Assembly: GCA_016710325.1 (NCBI GenBank)
Contig: JADJXK010000002.1
Coordinates: 3,286,001-3,350,000, forward strand
Direction of reading: 5' to 3'
DNA from: Candidatus Leptofilum proximum
GTDB lineage: Bacteria > Chloroflexota > Anaerolineae > Promineifilales > Promineifilaceae
Length of the DNA: 64,000 nt
In this document: piece by piece, positions 1 through 8,726 of the stretch
How the letters are laid out: each line of letters begins with the position of its first letter
How positions within the stretch are numbered: the first letter of the stretch is position 1
The notes under the pieces: generated by a model
Databases searched by the model: none
What the model was told of the DNA's origin: nothing
What the model saw: only the letters and a program-made list of their open reading frames with translations
Program-made: the position numbers and the translations under genes

Positions 1-217
1 TGCCCAATGGTTAAACGTGCATCTTCTGTCCGATCGGTCATGGCAGTATGATACGCCCGGCCCCAGGGGCCGAGTCAAGAGGCAGTTTCTAAGCGGTAAA
101 CGGTAATCCGTAAGCGGTGGACGGTGCGAAGATGAGTTCACCGCGGAGACGCAGAGGGCGCGGAGGAGAAAGCCAATCTGTGTCATCTGTGAAATCTGTG
201 GTTTCTTCAGCAAAGAC
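1..217. repeat. Spacer with three adjacent short-word repeats
   Basis: I see no gene in this stretch. It carries three different drifting words side by side: a 7-base CGGTAAN word at about 93-126, a 9-base CGCAGAGGG word at about 136-167, and a 9-base ATCTGTGNN word at about 176-203. The last ends 12 bases from the stop codon of the minus-strand gene that follows. The same three word families recur elsewhere in the window. Confidence 0.6.
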
Positions 218-583
218 TCAAAGGAAGAGGTAAAGCAGCAGGTGGGCCGCGCCAGCAACGGCCGTTCCAATAATAAACAGGTTGGAAACAAATCCCTGGA
301 ATTCGTAGCGCGGGTCGGTGCGGAACCACCAGTGTAGCCCCAGGTGGATGACGGCAAAGCTGTCGGCCGCGATGGTGAACCAGGCAGCGGGATTGGCCAC
401 AAACCACAAAAAGAGGCTAAAAAGGGGAATGTGCAGCCCGGCAAAGACGGCGTAGGCGGTGTTGTCGTCCAGGCGGTTGAGGAAAGCAAACAGCCGCCAC
501 TCATGATGGCGAATGGCGTCTAGTTCATGGCACAAGAAAAAGGACAGCATGAGCAAGAAGAAGGTATTGCCGTTGGTTAACAT
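218..583 (-). CDS. Small multi-pass membrane protein (DUF6713-like)
   Basis: The protein has 121 residues and is almost entirely hydrophobic, with about four predicted membrane segments. An N-terminal Cys-His-Glu-Leu-Asp-Ala-Ile-Arg-His-His-Glu-Trp-Arg stretch and a HLGLHWWFR stretch look like conserved family positions. I associate this pattern with the uncharacterised family DUF6713, from memory only. The start at 583 is chosen because GGAGG lies just upstream of the ATG; an open frame continues further upstream but runs through the 99-bp tandem repeat, which is unlikely to be coding. Function is unknown and no neighbour shares its direction. Confidence 0.75.
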   Translation of the reverse strand: MLTNGNTFFLLMLSFFLCHELDAIRHHEWRLFAFLNRLDDNTAYAVFAGLHIPLFSLFLWFVANPAAWFTIAADSFAVIHLGLHWWFRTDPRYEFQGFVSNLFIIGTAVAGAAHLLLYLFL

Positions 584-670
584 TGATTCCTCCGCAGGTA
601 AACTTTGTGCCAGTTTACGCGGCGCAGGCTGCCAGGTCCATGAAAAATGGTGCCAACTGCTGCCGATTTT

Positions 671-868
671 GCTGGTTTGGGTGCGATTAAAAGTTGTGTA
701 TAGCTCGGTCATAATCCGAGAGGGTATCAAACCTCTCTCGTGGTCATACACAGAAATTAATCGCATCCTGCTGGTTTGGGTGCGATTAAAAGTTGTGTAT
801 AGCTCGGTCATAATCCGAGAGGGTATCAAACCTCTCTCGTGGTCATACACAGAAATTAATCGCACCCT
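671..868. repeat. Two tandem copies of a 99-bp hairpin-forming unit
   Basis: Two copies of a 99-base unit lie at 671-769 and 770-868, with the first bases of a third at 869. They differ at very few positions. Each unit holds an outer inverted repeat (GTGCGATTAA with TTAATCGCAC) and an inner one around the CCGAGAGGG and CCTCTCTCG segments, so each could fold into a long two-part hairpin. The repeat lies upstream of the minus-strand membrane-protein gene starting at 583. The unit is a multiple of three, so frames stay open through it on both strands; I do not regard them as genes. Confidence 0.85.
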
Positions 869-883
869 GCTGGTTTTTGCCGG

Positions 884-1056
884 TTGACAACGGCCGTTCC
901 GCAATGTTAGCATGTGCGCCATGCAGCAAATTTCCTGGTTAGCCGTCCCCATGTTTTACCATCTTTGCGGACCCAACCGCGCCGCTGACCGCTGCCAGGG
1001 AATGAACAGAAGGCGTTAGCCCGACGATTAGCTAAAATACCCAAGGAACGATGAGC
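884..1056. other. Spacer without recognised gene
   Basis: Between the tandem repeat and the terminator-like hairpin I see only one ACGGCCGT copy near 889. The open frames here have no ribosome site or family resemblance. A structured RNA ending at the hairpin 1057-1088 is possible but I cannot support one. Confidence 0.4.
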
Positions 1057-1088
1057 AAGGCGCGATTTAACCAGGATCGCGCCTTTTT
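1057..1088 (+). terminator. Rho-independent terminator-like hairpin
   Basis: A perfect stem of GGCGCGAT with ATCGCGCC encloses a nine-base loop and is followed by a run of T. It reads as a plus-strand terminator, yet no plus-strand gene is recognised upstream, so it may end an unrecognised small RNA or read-through from outside the window. Confidence 0.6.
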
Positions 1089-1122
1089 TGTTTTGGGCAG
1101 GTTGGCCACGGCAAACTTTACC

Positions 1123-1154
1123 GGTGCAACGCACTTTCGAAAGTGCGTTGCACC
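1123..1154. repeat. Perfect 32-bp palindrome upstream of ABC operon
   Basis: Two 16-base arms beginning GGTGCAACGCAC meet at a central TTCGAA with no loop. It ends 28 bases before the start codon of the ABC ATPase gene, so it could be an operator or a structured leader. It is one of five long palindromes in the window. Confidence 0.8.
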
Positions 1155-1182
1155 TGGGCACAGGCAAAAGGAGGATTTTTTG

Positions 1183-2190
1183 ATGACGCAAAAAAGTATG
1201 AACGGCCGTTCCCCGCTGGCCGTTCAGGTGCAAGGATTGGGCAAAACGTTCCGGCTCAAGCAGAAAGCGCCGGGCGTGATGGGCAGTTTGCGCTCCGTAT
1301 GGCGGCCCACCACGCGCGAGGTAACGGCCGTTTCAGACATCAGTTTTGAGCTGGAACCGGGGGAACTGCTGGCGTTTATCGGTCCCAACGGCGCGGGCAA
1401 ATCAACCACCATCAAGATGCTCACCGGCATCCTCTACCCCAGCGCGGGGCAGGCCAGCGTGATGGGTTACACGCCCTGGCAGCAGCGCCGCGAGCTGGCC
1501 TACCAGATTGGCTCCGTCTTTGGGCAGAAGCCGCAGCTGTGGTACCACCTGCCGCCGGAGGATACCTTTCGCCTGTTTAGCCGCATCTACGAACTGGATG
1601 AAGCCGATTACCAGCGGCGGCGCGGCTTTTTGGTGGAAGCGTTTCAAATCCAGGATTTTTTGCAAACGCCGGTGCGCAAGTTGAGCCTGGGGCAGCGCAT
1701 GAAGTGCGAGATTGCCGCCTCGCTGCTGCACGGCCCGCGCCTCATCTTTCTGGACGAGCCGACGATCGGCCTGGACGTGGTGGCCAAGCAGCAAATTCGC
1801 TACGCCATCCGCCACCTGAACGAGACGGAAAACGTCACCATTTTCCTCACCAGCCACGACGCGGGCGACGTGGAAAACCTGTCTAAGCGGGTGATTGTGG
1901 TGAACCACGGCCGTATTATTTTTGACGGCCGTACCTCCACCCTGAAGCGCCAGTACCTCACCCGCAAAATTGTGGAGGTGCGTTTTGCCGAACCGCTGGA
2001 GGTGCCCTTTGATCTGCCTCACGTCACCACCCTCAAACAGGGCACCCATGGCGCGAAGCTGGCCTTCAACAGCCAGGAAGTGCCGGTGGAACAGGTGATC
2101 CAGCAGGTGATTGCCACCAAACCCTGCCTGGACATCACCATCACCGATCCGCCGCTGGAGGAGATCATTCGGGAGATTTACCAAAATTAG
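1183..2190 (+). CDS. ABC-2 type exporter ATP-binding protein
   Basis: The 335-residue protein is the cytoplasmic motor of an ABC exporter. It shows Walker A (GPNGAGKST), a LSLGQRMK signature, Walker B with LIFLDEPTIGLD, and the H-loop TSHDAGD. The Leu-Ser-Leu-Gly-Gln signature and a C-terminal extension fit the NatA/COG4586-like group, which works with two permeases of the ABC-2 superfamily; both permeases follow directly. The start is set at 1183, after AGGAGG, rather than at an upstream ATG at 1051 whose extension runs through a palindrome. Substrate is unknown. The final bases lead straight into a GATTGGAGATTG word that touches the stop codon. Confidence 0.9.
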   Translation: MTQKSMNGRSPLAVQVQGLGKTFRLKQKAPGVMGSLRSVWRPTTREVTAVSDISFELEPGELLAFIGPNGAGKSTTIKMLTGILYPSAGQASVMGYTPWQQRRELAYQIGSVFGQKPQLWYHLPPEDTFRLFSRIYELDEADYQRRRGFLVEAFQIQDFLQTPVRKLSLGQRMKCEIAASLLHGPRLIFLDEPTIGLDVVAKQQIRYAIRHLNETENVTIFLTSHDAGDVENLSKRVIVVNHGRIIFDGRTSTLKRQYLTRKIVEVRFAEPLEVPFDLPHVTTLKQGTHGAKLAFNSQEVPVEQVIQQVIATKPCLDITITDPPLEEIIREIYQN

Positions 2191-2299
2191 AAGATTGGAG
2201 ATTGAAGGCCCTTTAGGAACTCAAGGGTTGACAACCCGTGAAGCGTGAAACGTGAAACGTGATGCCCCTCTGGTCACGCTTCACGTTTCACGCATCACG
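2188..2299. repeat. Short-word repeats between ABC ATPase and permease genes
   Basis: A GATTGGAGATTG-type word begins at the stop codon of the ATPase gene (2188-2190). From 2237 a 7-base GTGAAAC word is repeated about four times and is followed by its inverted copy (about 2272-2299), so the segment can form a hairpin within the operon. Confidence 0.75.
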
Positions 2300-2341
2300 C
2301 CCTGAATTCCCCAAGCGCCTGGAGTTTTAGTGAGTTGAACC

Positions 2342-3154
2342 ATGAATGTATCTTTGCCAAATGTGATGCGAAAGTACGGCACGATCACGCTGACCAACCT
2401 GCAAAACCAGCTGGCCTACGTTTGGGACGCGGCTTCGCGGTCGGTGATGATTATGCTGTTCATGTTTATTTTTGTGCAGCTGTGGACGGCCGTTTACGAA
2501 AATCAGGATACGGCCACTATTGCCGGGCTGACGCTGGCCAACACCATCTGGTACTTCCTCTTTGCCGAGATGGTGGAGCTGGGCAAATTCCGCCACGATC
2601 AGACCATTTCTGAGGAAGTAAAAGATGGCTCGATTGCCTATACGCTGGTACGGCCGTACAACTACCTGGCCTACCATTTTGCCAACGGGTTGGGGGAAAC
2701 GGCCGTTAAAATGGTGCTGATCTTCCTGCTGGGTGCGCCCGTTGCCCTGTACTTTGCCGGGCTGCCCACCGTGTACCTGCCCGGGCTGCCCGCCACGCTG
2801 CTGGTGCTGCTGCTGGGCCTGCTCATCGACTTTTGCCTGGCCAGCATGATTGGGCTGATGGCCTTTGTGATGGAAGACACCTTCTCGCTGCGGCTCATCT
2901 ACCAGAAGCTCATCTTTATTTTGGGCGGGCTGCTCATCCCGCTGGACTTTTTGCCCGGCTGGCTGCAAAACATTGCCCGGGTGCTGCCCTTTAACCTGAC
3001 CACCTACGCCCCCGCCAAGCTGTTTGTGGCCTTCAGCTGGGCACAGTTTGGCCACCTGCTGGCCTGGCAAATTGGCTGGCTGGCGGTGCTAAGCCTGCTG
3101 CTGTGGCGGCAGTACCGCTGGGCAGCGCGGCGGCTGGCGGTGAATGGGGGGTGA
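2342..3154 (+). CDS. ABC-2 type transporter permease, first subunit
   Basis: The 270-residue integral membrane protein has about six hydrophobic segments and no enzymatic motif. Its position after a NatA-like ATPase and before a second permease matches the COG4587/COG3694 pairs that form the membrane channel of such exporters. The ribosome site is weak (GAGTTGA). The last codons run into a 7-base repeat word: the stop TGA lies inside GTGAACGG. What it transports cannot be read from sequence. Confidence 0.85.
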   Translation: MNVSLPNVMRKYGTITLTNLQNQLAYVWDAASRSVMIMLFMFIFVQLWTAVYENQDTATIAGLTLANTIWYFLFAEMVELGKFRHDQTISEEVKDGSIAYTLVRPYNYLAYHFANGLGETAVKMVLIFLLGAPVALYFAGLPTVYLPGLPATLLVLLLGLLIDFCLASMIGLMAFVMEDTFSLRLIYQKLIFILGGLLIPLDFLPGWLQNIARVLPFNLTTYAPAKLFVAFSWAQFGHLLAWQIGWLAVLSLLLWRQYRWAARRLAVNGG

Positions 3155-3221
3155 ACGGTAAACGGTGGTCGGTAATCGGTGAACGGTAATCGGTGAACGG
3201 TGAACGGATTACCGATAACGG
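3152..3221. repeat. 7-base CGGTNAN word array
   Basis: The word CGGT plus three variable bases (CGGTAAT, CGGTGAA) is repeated about seven times and closes with an inverted segment (ATTACCGATAACGG). The array starts on the stop codon of the upstream permease and ends at the GGAGG ribosome site of the next permease. Confidence 0.85.
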
Positions 3222-3228
3222 AGGAAAA

Positions 3229-4026
3229 ATGCATCGACTTAAAGTAGAACTTTCATTCCTGAAGGCGCTCATCGGCGTGAATTTGTCCTCGGCGATGGAA
3301 TATCGCGCCAGCTTTATTAGCCAGATTGTGGGCATGCTGATCAACAACGGCATCTACTTCGTCTTCTGGCTGATCTTTTTTGACCAGTTTGGCGCCGTGC
3401 GCGGCTACGCTATGGCGGATATTTACCTGCTGTTTGCCGTGGCCACGTTGGGCTACGGCCTGGCCTACATGTTTGCCGGGAACGTGGGCCATTCCCTGGC
3501 TTACCTCATTGCCCAGGGACGGCTGGATTATTACCTGGTGCTGCCACGGCCGTTACTGCCGCACGTCATTTTCTCACGCATGGTGGTGTCTACCATCGGC
3601 GATGTCACTTTTGGCCTGCTGGCTTACCTGTTTACCGGGCGTTTCCATCCGGTGGAGATTTTGTTGTTCCTGGTTTGTGCTGTTCTGGCGGGGGCTGTTT
3701 TTGTGGGCTTTTCGGTCATCAGCGGGTCGCTGGCTTTTTTCATGGGCAGCGCCCAATACGTGAGCCAGCAAATGACCAACGCGCTGCTGACCTTTGCCCT
3801 GTATCCGCACACGCTTTTCTCCGGTGGGGTGCGGGTGCTGCTGTTTACGCTGCTGCCCGCGGCGTTTATTGCGGCCGTTCCCGTCGAGATTATTTCTACA
3901 CGCAACGGCCGTTTGCTGCTGTGGCTGGTTGTGGCGGCGGTTGTGACCTGGGTGGTGGCAACTGCCGTGTTTTACCTGGGGCTGCGCCGCTATGAATCCG
4001 GCAGCGCCCTCAATGTGAACGTTTAA
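3229..4026 (+). CDS. ABC-2 type transporter permease, second subunit (DUF990/COG3694-like)
   Basis: The 265-residue protein has about six membrane segments and the layout of the COG3694 permease family, including an N-terminal segment ending in EYRASFISQIVG. It should pair with the preceding permease and the ATPase at 1183 to form one exporter. The start at 3229 is preceded by GGAGGAAAA; an earlier in-frame ATG lies inside the repeat array and is rejected. It ends convergent with the lipoprotein gene at 4146, with a hairpin-forming repeat between. Confidence 0.85.
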   Translation: MHRLKVELSFLKALIGVNLSSAMEYRASFISQIVGMLINNGIYFVFWLIFFDQFGAVRGYAMADIYLLFAVATLGYGLAYMFAGNVGHSLAYLIAQGRLDYYLVLPRPLLPHVIFSRMVVSTIGDVTFGLLAYLFTGRFHPVEILLFLVCAVLAGAVFVGFSVISGSLAFFMGSAQYVSQQMTNALLTFALYPHTLFSGGVRVLLFTLLPAAFIAAVPVEIISTRNGRLLLWLVVAAVVTWVVATAVFYLGLRRYESGSALNVNV

Positions 4027-4050
4027 ATAGGTGTCTGGGGTTTTGTTTTA

Positions 4051-4106
4051 CGTGATGAGTGAAACGTGAAACGTGACCAGAGGTGAATCACGTTTCACGT
4101 TTCACA
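4051..4106. repeat. 7-base GTGAAAC word with inverted copy
   Basis: GTGAAAC is repeated, then inverted as GTTTCAC after the spacer CCAGAGGTGA. It lies between two convergent genes and could act as a bidirectional transcription end, but lacks a T-run. Confidence 0.75.
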
Positions 4107-4145
4107 TTTTATGGGCTGTAAATTCCCAAGTGCTGTATTTAGCAA

Positions 4146-5381
4146 CTAGCTGCCAGCGGCCGAAAGCAGCTCATTCAAAGGCTGGCCGTTGACCGTGATG
4201 GAAACCGTGTCGATGGTGCTGTACTGCAACGCCGTTTCCGTCAGCTGGGCTTCGATGCGCGGCACGTCGCAGGTGCCGCCCGCCTGCAAATCGCCGGTGA
4301 GGGCAATGGTGGCGTGGCGGTTGTTGATGTCGATGCCCTGCACGCTCAGGTTGGACTGGTACAGCGCATTGTACAGGCCAGACTGGCCGTAATACTGCTC
4401 ATCAATGGCAAACATATTTTCCAGCGCGGCCGTCAGCGGGGCGATGGTGGGCTCGATGTCGATGGTGACCGGAACGGCGCTGTCGCCGCAGCCAACCGGC
4501 TCGCCGCTCTGCCCATCATCTTCCAGGGCAATCAGGTAGATTTGCGTCTCGTCAAACTGCGCGCCGGTATCGCCGCCGTCACCGGTGTCGCTGGCGACTA
4601 CGTTGAACTCGTTGGAGATGGTTTTAGCGCCGCTGGGTCCTTCCACAACCACAACCCACTGATTATTGGCTTCGGCCGTTTCCGGAATTTGCACGAGGGC
4701 GTTGAGATTGCCATTGGCGTCCGTCATTGCTGAAGCCACGATGTCATACTCAGAGGCCACCAGGCCGACGCCCAGCTCTACCTGGGCATTGGCGGGCAGG
4801 CCAGAAGCGGTCAGCTGCACGGCCGTTCCCGCGGTGCCGGTGGTGGGCGAGATCGAAGCGACAGCGTCACTGGGCTGCTGGTCGGCGGTGGTCAGTTCAA
4901 ACGTTTCCGTCAGGGTTTGCGTTTCGCCTTCGACGGCAACCTGGTAAGTGCCTGCAGGCAAATCGGCCGTTTGCAGGGTCACTGTTTCTTCAAACGGGGT
5001 CAGCACCTGGGCACAGGCGACATCTTCAGGGCGCTCTGTGCGCACGTTCAGGTTAAACGTGTTGGTGTCCAGGTCAAACGTCTGCTCGACGGTCTGGATT
5101 TCGGTACAGGCGTCGGGCAGGTTGCCGGTGAGGGTGACGTCGATACGGCCGTCGGTATTTGTCACGTCAATGGTTTCGATGAAGAATCCCATTTCAGACG
5201 ACATATCGTCGGTGGAGACGGGCTCGGTGGTGGCGGTGGGCAGGGTGGGATCGTCGGTGGGCACCACCACAGTGGGCACGATGGTGGGGTCCGGGTCAGC
5301 AGCGCCCTCGCAGGCGGCCACAAACAGGGCCACCAGGGCGACCAGGAATACGGTCAGGATTTGTTTTTTGCCAAACAACAT
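4146..5381 (-). CDS. Lipoprotein with C-terminal GerMN-like domain
   Basis: The 411-residue protein begins with a hydrophobic signal ending in VAAC, a lipobox, so it is probably anchored outside the membrane. An acidic Thr/Pro/Val linker follows, then two beta-rich regions, the second Ig-like (about residues 180-265). The C-terminal 130 residues resemble the GerMN domain (PLTAALENMF, then SVQGIDINN and a terminal VSITVNG). GerMN occurs in spore-germination and cell-surface proteins; here no sporulation context is visible. Role unknown. Confidence 0.75.
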   Translation of the reverse strand: MLFGKKQILTVFLVALVALFVAACEGAADPDPTIVPTVVVPTDDPTLPTATTEPVSTDDMSSEMGFFIETIDVTNTDGRIDVTLTGNLPDACTEIQTVEQTFDLDTNTFNLNVRTERPEDVACAQVLTPFEETVTLQTADLPAGTYQVAVEGETQTLTETFELTTADQQPSDAVASISPTTGTAGTAVQLTASGLPANAQVELGVGLVASEYDIVASAMTDANGNLNALVQIPETAEANNQWVVVVEGPSGAKTISNEFNVVASDTGDGGDTGAQFDETQIYLIALEDDGQSGEPVGCGDSAVPVTIDIEPTIAPLTAALENMFAIDEQYYGQSGLYNALYQSNLSVQGIDINNRHATIALTGDLQAGGTCDVPRIEAQLTETALQYSTIDTVSITVNGQPLNELLSAAGS

Positions 5382-5856
5382 GGCTCATTTTACTCCCCAT
5401 GAACGCCGTGATTCGAAGGTGGGTGGTGAATAACGGCCGTTCATCTTGCAGTTACTTTCCAATAAAAAAGATGCACCCAGTGCATCTACCTTCCCAGTAT
5501 GCCAGCCGCAGCATAAAACCACATAAACCCAGGCACAAGTCAGAGGCACATTTTCGATATAAACAGAGCCGAGTAGAGTGCTTAGTGAGGGACCAAAGAG
5601 TGGGTTACCTGATGTGGCTATGTACGGTCACTTTAGTATCGTTCGTATGTCATTTCGAACGAAGTGAGAAATCCCTGACACGATCGCAGCCTAATTGGAC
5701 ACAAAGTTCAAAGGGATTTCTCGCCAAGAAGCGGCTCGAAATGACAAGCCTTGGTGTTCCGTTAAAGTCACCTGTTTATTTTTTGGATTCCCAAGCAAAC
5801 GCCCGTCTCCCCTCCCGCTCACTCCCCTTCACCAACAAAACCTTACCGCTGCTCCG
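5382..5856. other. Gene-free spacer with inverted repeat
   Basis: No gene is supported. The spacer holds a hairpin at 5469-5487 (GATGCAC with GTGCATC) and one ACGGCCGT copy. Its main element is an inverted pair at 5649-5677 and 5711-5745, each built on TCATTTCGA and GGGATTTCTC. This word family also occurs at 28.0-28.5 kb and is familiar as a dispersed repeat in many bacterial genomes. Confidence 0.7.
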
Positions 5857-6639
5857 TCACGCCAAAAGGAAGCGCAGCACTTCTTTTGCAAACAGTTCGG
5901 GATTTGTGTCCATGGCGATGTGCTGTTGGCCAGGCAGGATGACCACCTGGCTGTTGGGCAGCGTCGCCTCAAGTAACTCAACGGCCTGCTGAAAAAGCGG
6001 CGGGCTATCGCCGCCAAGCAGCAGCAGAGTTGGCACCGGCAAATTGGCAAACTTCTCCTGCTCGAACCGGTAAACTCGATCAATGGCCATCTCCCGCGGA
6101 ATCGTCGGGGCCAGGTGTATCCGCACCGGCCACACTGGCAGCTGGCGATACGCCGCCAGCTCGTGTTCCGGCATGCGTACCACTTCCCGGAAAAATGTCT
6201 CCAGAGCATCCTCGTATCTATCGCTGTCCACCAACGCCTGTAACCGGTCCGGAACCCCCGGTGGATACTGCGGCAGCCCCGTCGGGATGGGTGGCTCGTA
6301 GAGAATCAGTCGACGAACTTTACCCGTCAGTAAAGCGGCCTCTAAACTACATACAGCTCCGTATGAGTGGCCGAGTATGGCAACCGGTTCACCGATCGCG
6401 GTGACAACCGCCGCCACATCCTCGGCTTCGCGCAGCAGGTCATAGTCAGGCGCGTCACCGCTGGCGCCACGGCCGCGCCGATCCATGCCGTAAACGGTGA
6501 AATGCTGTTCAAACCGGGGGATAATGGGCAGCCAGCGGCTGTGATCGGCCGTTGTGCCATGCACCAGCAGCAGCGCTGGTCCTGATCCGCTGCGCCGGAA
6601 ACCGATAACCGTGCCATCCTTTGATCGAGTCTGCTCCAT
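5857..6639 (-). CDS. Alpha/beta-fold hydrolase
   Basis: The 260-residue protein has the alpha/beta hydrolase fold: an oxyanion HGTT motif near residue 28, nucleophile elbow GHSYG near residue 92, and a late catalytic His in GQQHIAMD near residue 240. The acid is probably the Asp in LLGGDSPP. The family includes esterases, lactonases and peroxidase-like enzymes; the substrate cannot be assigned. The ATG at 6639 follows AGGAGGT with good spacing and is preferred to the GTG two codons earlier. It appears to be a single gene. Confidence 0.88.
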   Translation of the reverse strand: MEQTRSKDGTVIGFRRSGSGPALLLVHGTTADHSRWLPIIPRFEQHFTVYGMDRRGRGASGDAPDYDLLREAEDVAAVVTAIGEPVAILGHSYGAVCSLEAALLTGKVRRLILYEPPIPTGLPQYPPGVPDRLQALVDSDRYEDALETFFREVVRMPEHELAAYRQLPVWPVRIHLAPTIPREMAIDRVYRFEQEKFANLPVPTLLLLGGDSPPLFQQAVELLEATLPNSQVVILPGQQHIAMDTNPELFAKEVLRFLLA

Positions 6640-6851
6640 GGTCACACCTCCTGCTTTTCCAACTGTCTCTCTTGCACCGGGTCATCTACCCTGAATATAA
6701 CCCTAGACAGGATTGGCCCTGCTGTCAAGGTGACAACGGCCGTCTCGGTAGCCCGCCTGAGCGCCACCTGAATGCAAATCAGGTTCAGGTGACCGAAAAA
6801 ATCGTTCACCTGAACCCGATCGTTCATTTGTGGTGTAGCTTTATCGAACTG

Positions 6852-7678
6852 TTACTGGTTAAATTTGAAGGTAGCCTCGTGTACGCTGCCATCATCGAGC
6901 GTAACGGTCAACACGCGGCAGCTTTTGGCCCAGGTGCGGCTGGTCTTCCAGACGTAGATGTAAGTGTCCGTGGCGGCGTCATAAGAAAGTACGCTGGCCC
7001 CAGGGGAAACCGTTTCCTCCACCTCGCCGGTGGGGGCGTTGTTGTCGCAGGTAACGGCCGTTGAAATCGGTGAACCCGCCGCCAAAATGTCCAGGCCAAA
7101 GTCGCCGCCCAGGCTGAACTTAATGGGAACAGCCCGCCCGGCCTTGACCACATTCACCGCAGCCATGTCCACTGGCTCAAAGAAACCGGTAAAGTTGTAC
7201 CCTACCGGCGTACAGGCCACCGACGCAGCCGCAGTCGAGGTCGTACCGGCCGGGCACGCCAGCTGCGCCGTCGCCGCCATCGTGTCCACGTAGAACCCAG
7301 GATCGGCCGCTATGCAGCTGACGCCGCCGCTAAAGGGCTGGTAATATCCGGGCGCACAGGCAAACTGCGTGACTGCGGCCATGATATCCACGTAGTACCC
7401 TGCATCCGTTATAAAACAGCTTGTGGCCCCGGCATTGGGCTGGTAGGTGCCGGGCAGGCAGGGCAGCTGTTCGGTGGCCTCGGCAGCCGGGACGTAATAC
7501 CCTGGATCAGCAGGCACGCACGCGGTGCCATTGTCGTATCGCCCTGGCGGGCAGGAATTATCAGAGGGACCAGCCTCTCCGGTTTCCGCTCGGGCTGGCA
7601 GCCAAACCAGGGTAAGCAGGCCGAGCAGCAGCGCTGCCAGCAGCAGGCCGCGGGTTGGTTTATGGGTTTTGGACTCAT
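6852..7678 (-). CDS. Secreted Cys-rich repeat protein with PxKF domain, frameshifted near the start
   Basis: The body reads in one frame from about 7666 to 6852: a signal peptide ending ALA-like (PARA), three or four Cys-containing repeats of the PGYY...C.PGTYQP type, then a C-terminal PxKF domain (VPIKFSLGG, then SYDAATDTYIYVWK). The start codon, with its AAGGAG site, is at 7678 but in another frame. One extra A in the A-run (T-run at 7667-7670) would join them into a normal signal peptide. This is either a sequencing error or a real inactivating mutation. Such PxKF proteins are extracellular in Chloroflexota; function unknown. Confidence 0.75.
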
Positions 7679-7695
7679 GTCAGGTTCTCCTTATC

Positions 7696-7820
7696 GTTAC
7701 ATAATGGCGGTTCTTGAGGAAAGCAGGGAGGTAACAGACCGTGATGCGTGAAACGTGATCAGAGGTAAATCACGTTTCATGCCAAACTCCACGAAATCCT
7801 AAAGAACCCAAAATTCTTCA
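7696..7820. repeat. Duplicated upstream region, copy 1
   Basis: About 125 bases starting GTTACATAATGG and including a GTGAAACGTGAT word with its inverted copy closely match 8551-8678. Both copies lie directly upstream of a minus-strand gene (7678 and 8538), so promoter and leader sequence appear to have been duplicated. Confidence 0.75.
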
Positions 7821-7872
7821 ACCTTTGAATCAGGAACAGCTCTAATACACATTGATTAAACGCAGGTTTCTT

Positions 7873-8538
7873 CTACACGCGAATGGCCTCAGTGTAATCA
7901 GCAGTGGCCAGCTCTAGAGCCGGACCGGCGGCTAACTGGCGTACTCTGGCAATAGCGGTTGCGATGGCGGCTTCCCGCTGTTCAACAGAGCTATCCATCG
8001 GCTGGGCTGATACAAACTCAATATCCGTAACGCCCACAAAACCAAAAATTGCTCGCAGGTACGGTTCCAGAAAATTAAAAGCCTGGAAAGGGCCTTGTGA
8101 ATAATCGCTGCCGTGCGTGGTGATACAGATCATCTTCTTGCCCTGTACCAGTCCCATCGGCCCTTGTTTGGTGTAGTTAAATAGATAGCCCGGCTGCACG
8201 ATGGCATCAATGTAATATTTCAGCATGTACGGGATGCTCAAATTCCACATAGGGGTGGAAATCAGGTACATATCGGCCGCCAAAAACTGTTCAATCAGGG
8301 ACTCAATTTGCCGCCATGATGCCTGATGGTGTTTATCAATGGGACGATGAGCCATCAAGGTGTATTTAATCTCAATGTTCTCGCCGTCGATAGCTGGCAA
8401 ATCGTGCAAAAATAGATTGACTGTCTCGACGCTCAAATCGACATGGTTGGCGCACATCGCTTCCAGGTAAGCGGTGGCGATGCGCATGGTATTGGATTGC
8501 TCCGTGCGGGGGGTCGCTATAATGTGTAGCAGTTTCAT
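7873..8538 (-). CDS. azoR: FMN-dependent NADH-azoreductase family protein
   Basis: The 221-residue protein has the flavodoxin-like fold of the AzoR/NAD(P)H quinone reductase family. The FMN-phosphate segment is TPRTEQSNTMRIA near residue 9, followed by STPMWNLSIPYMLKYYIDAI (flavin and dimer contact) near 94 and TTHGSDYSQGP near 140. The family reduces quinones and azo compounds with NADH as cytosolic homodimers; the physiological role here is probably quinone or electrophile detoxification. The ribosome site is weak. Its upstream region is a near-copy of that of the next gene downstream. Confidence 0.85.
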   Translation of the reverse strand: MKLLHIIATPRTEQSNTMRIATAYLEAMCANHVDLSVETVNLFLHDLPAIDGENIEIKYTLMAHRPIDKHHQASWRQIESLIEQFLAADMYLISTPMWNLSIPYMLKYYIDAIVQPGYLFNYTKQGPMGLVQGKKMICITTHGSDYSQGPFQAFNFLEPYLRAIFGFVGVTDIEFVSAQPMDSSVEQREAAIATAIARVRQLAAGPALELATADYTEAIRV

Positions 8539-8550
8539 ATCATTCTCATG

Positions 8551-8678
8551 GTTACATAATTGCGGCTCTTGGGGAAAGCAGGGAGTTAACAGCCCGTGAT
8601 GCGTGAAACGTGATCAGAGGTAAGTCACGTTTCACGTCTCACGCAAACTCCACGAAATTCCAAAGATCCAAAATTGCT
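8551..8678. repeat. Duplicated upstream region, copy 2
   Basis: Matches 7696-7820 over about 125 bases, including the GTGAAACGTGATC word and the CAAACTCCACGAAAT segment. It lies just upstream of the azoreductase start. Confidence 0.75.
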
Positions 8679-8726
8679 TATACAGGTAGTTAGTAGGTGT
8701 GTGCTTGCTTAATAATTTTTTGAATA

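Noticed and set aside
218..952. 244-codon extension of the small membrane protein
   Set aside because: The extra N-terminal part is a translation of the 99-bp tandem repeat; GGAGG before the ATG at 583 marks the real start.
907..1233. 108-codon minus-strand frame upstream of the ABC operon
   Set aside because: It crosses a terminator-like hairpin and a perfect palindrome and has no protein-like pattern.
2237..2299. GTGAAACGTGAAAC and GTTTCAC words, considered as parS sites
   Set aside because: Half-sites resemble parS, but order and spacing do not give the TGTTTCACGTGAAACA palindrome; they belong to the 7-base word family.
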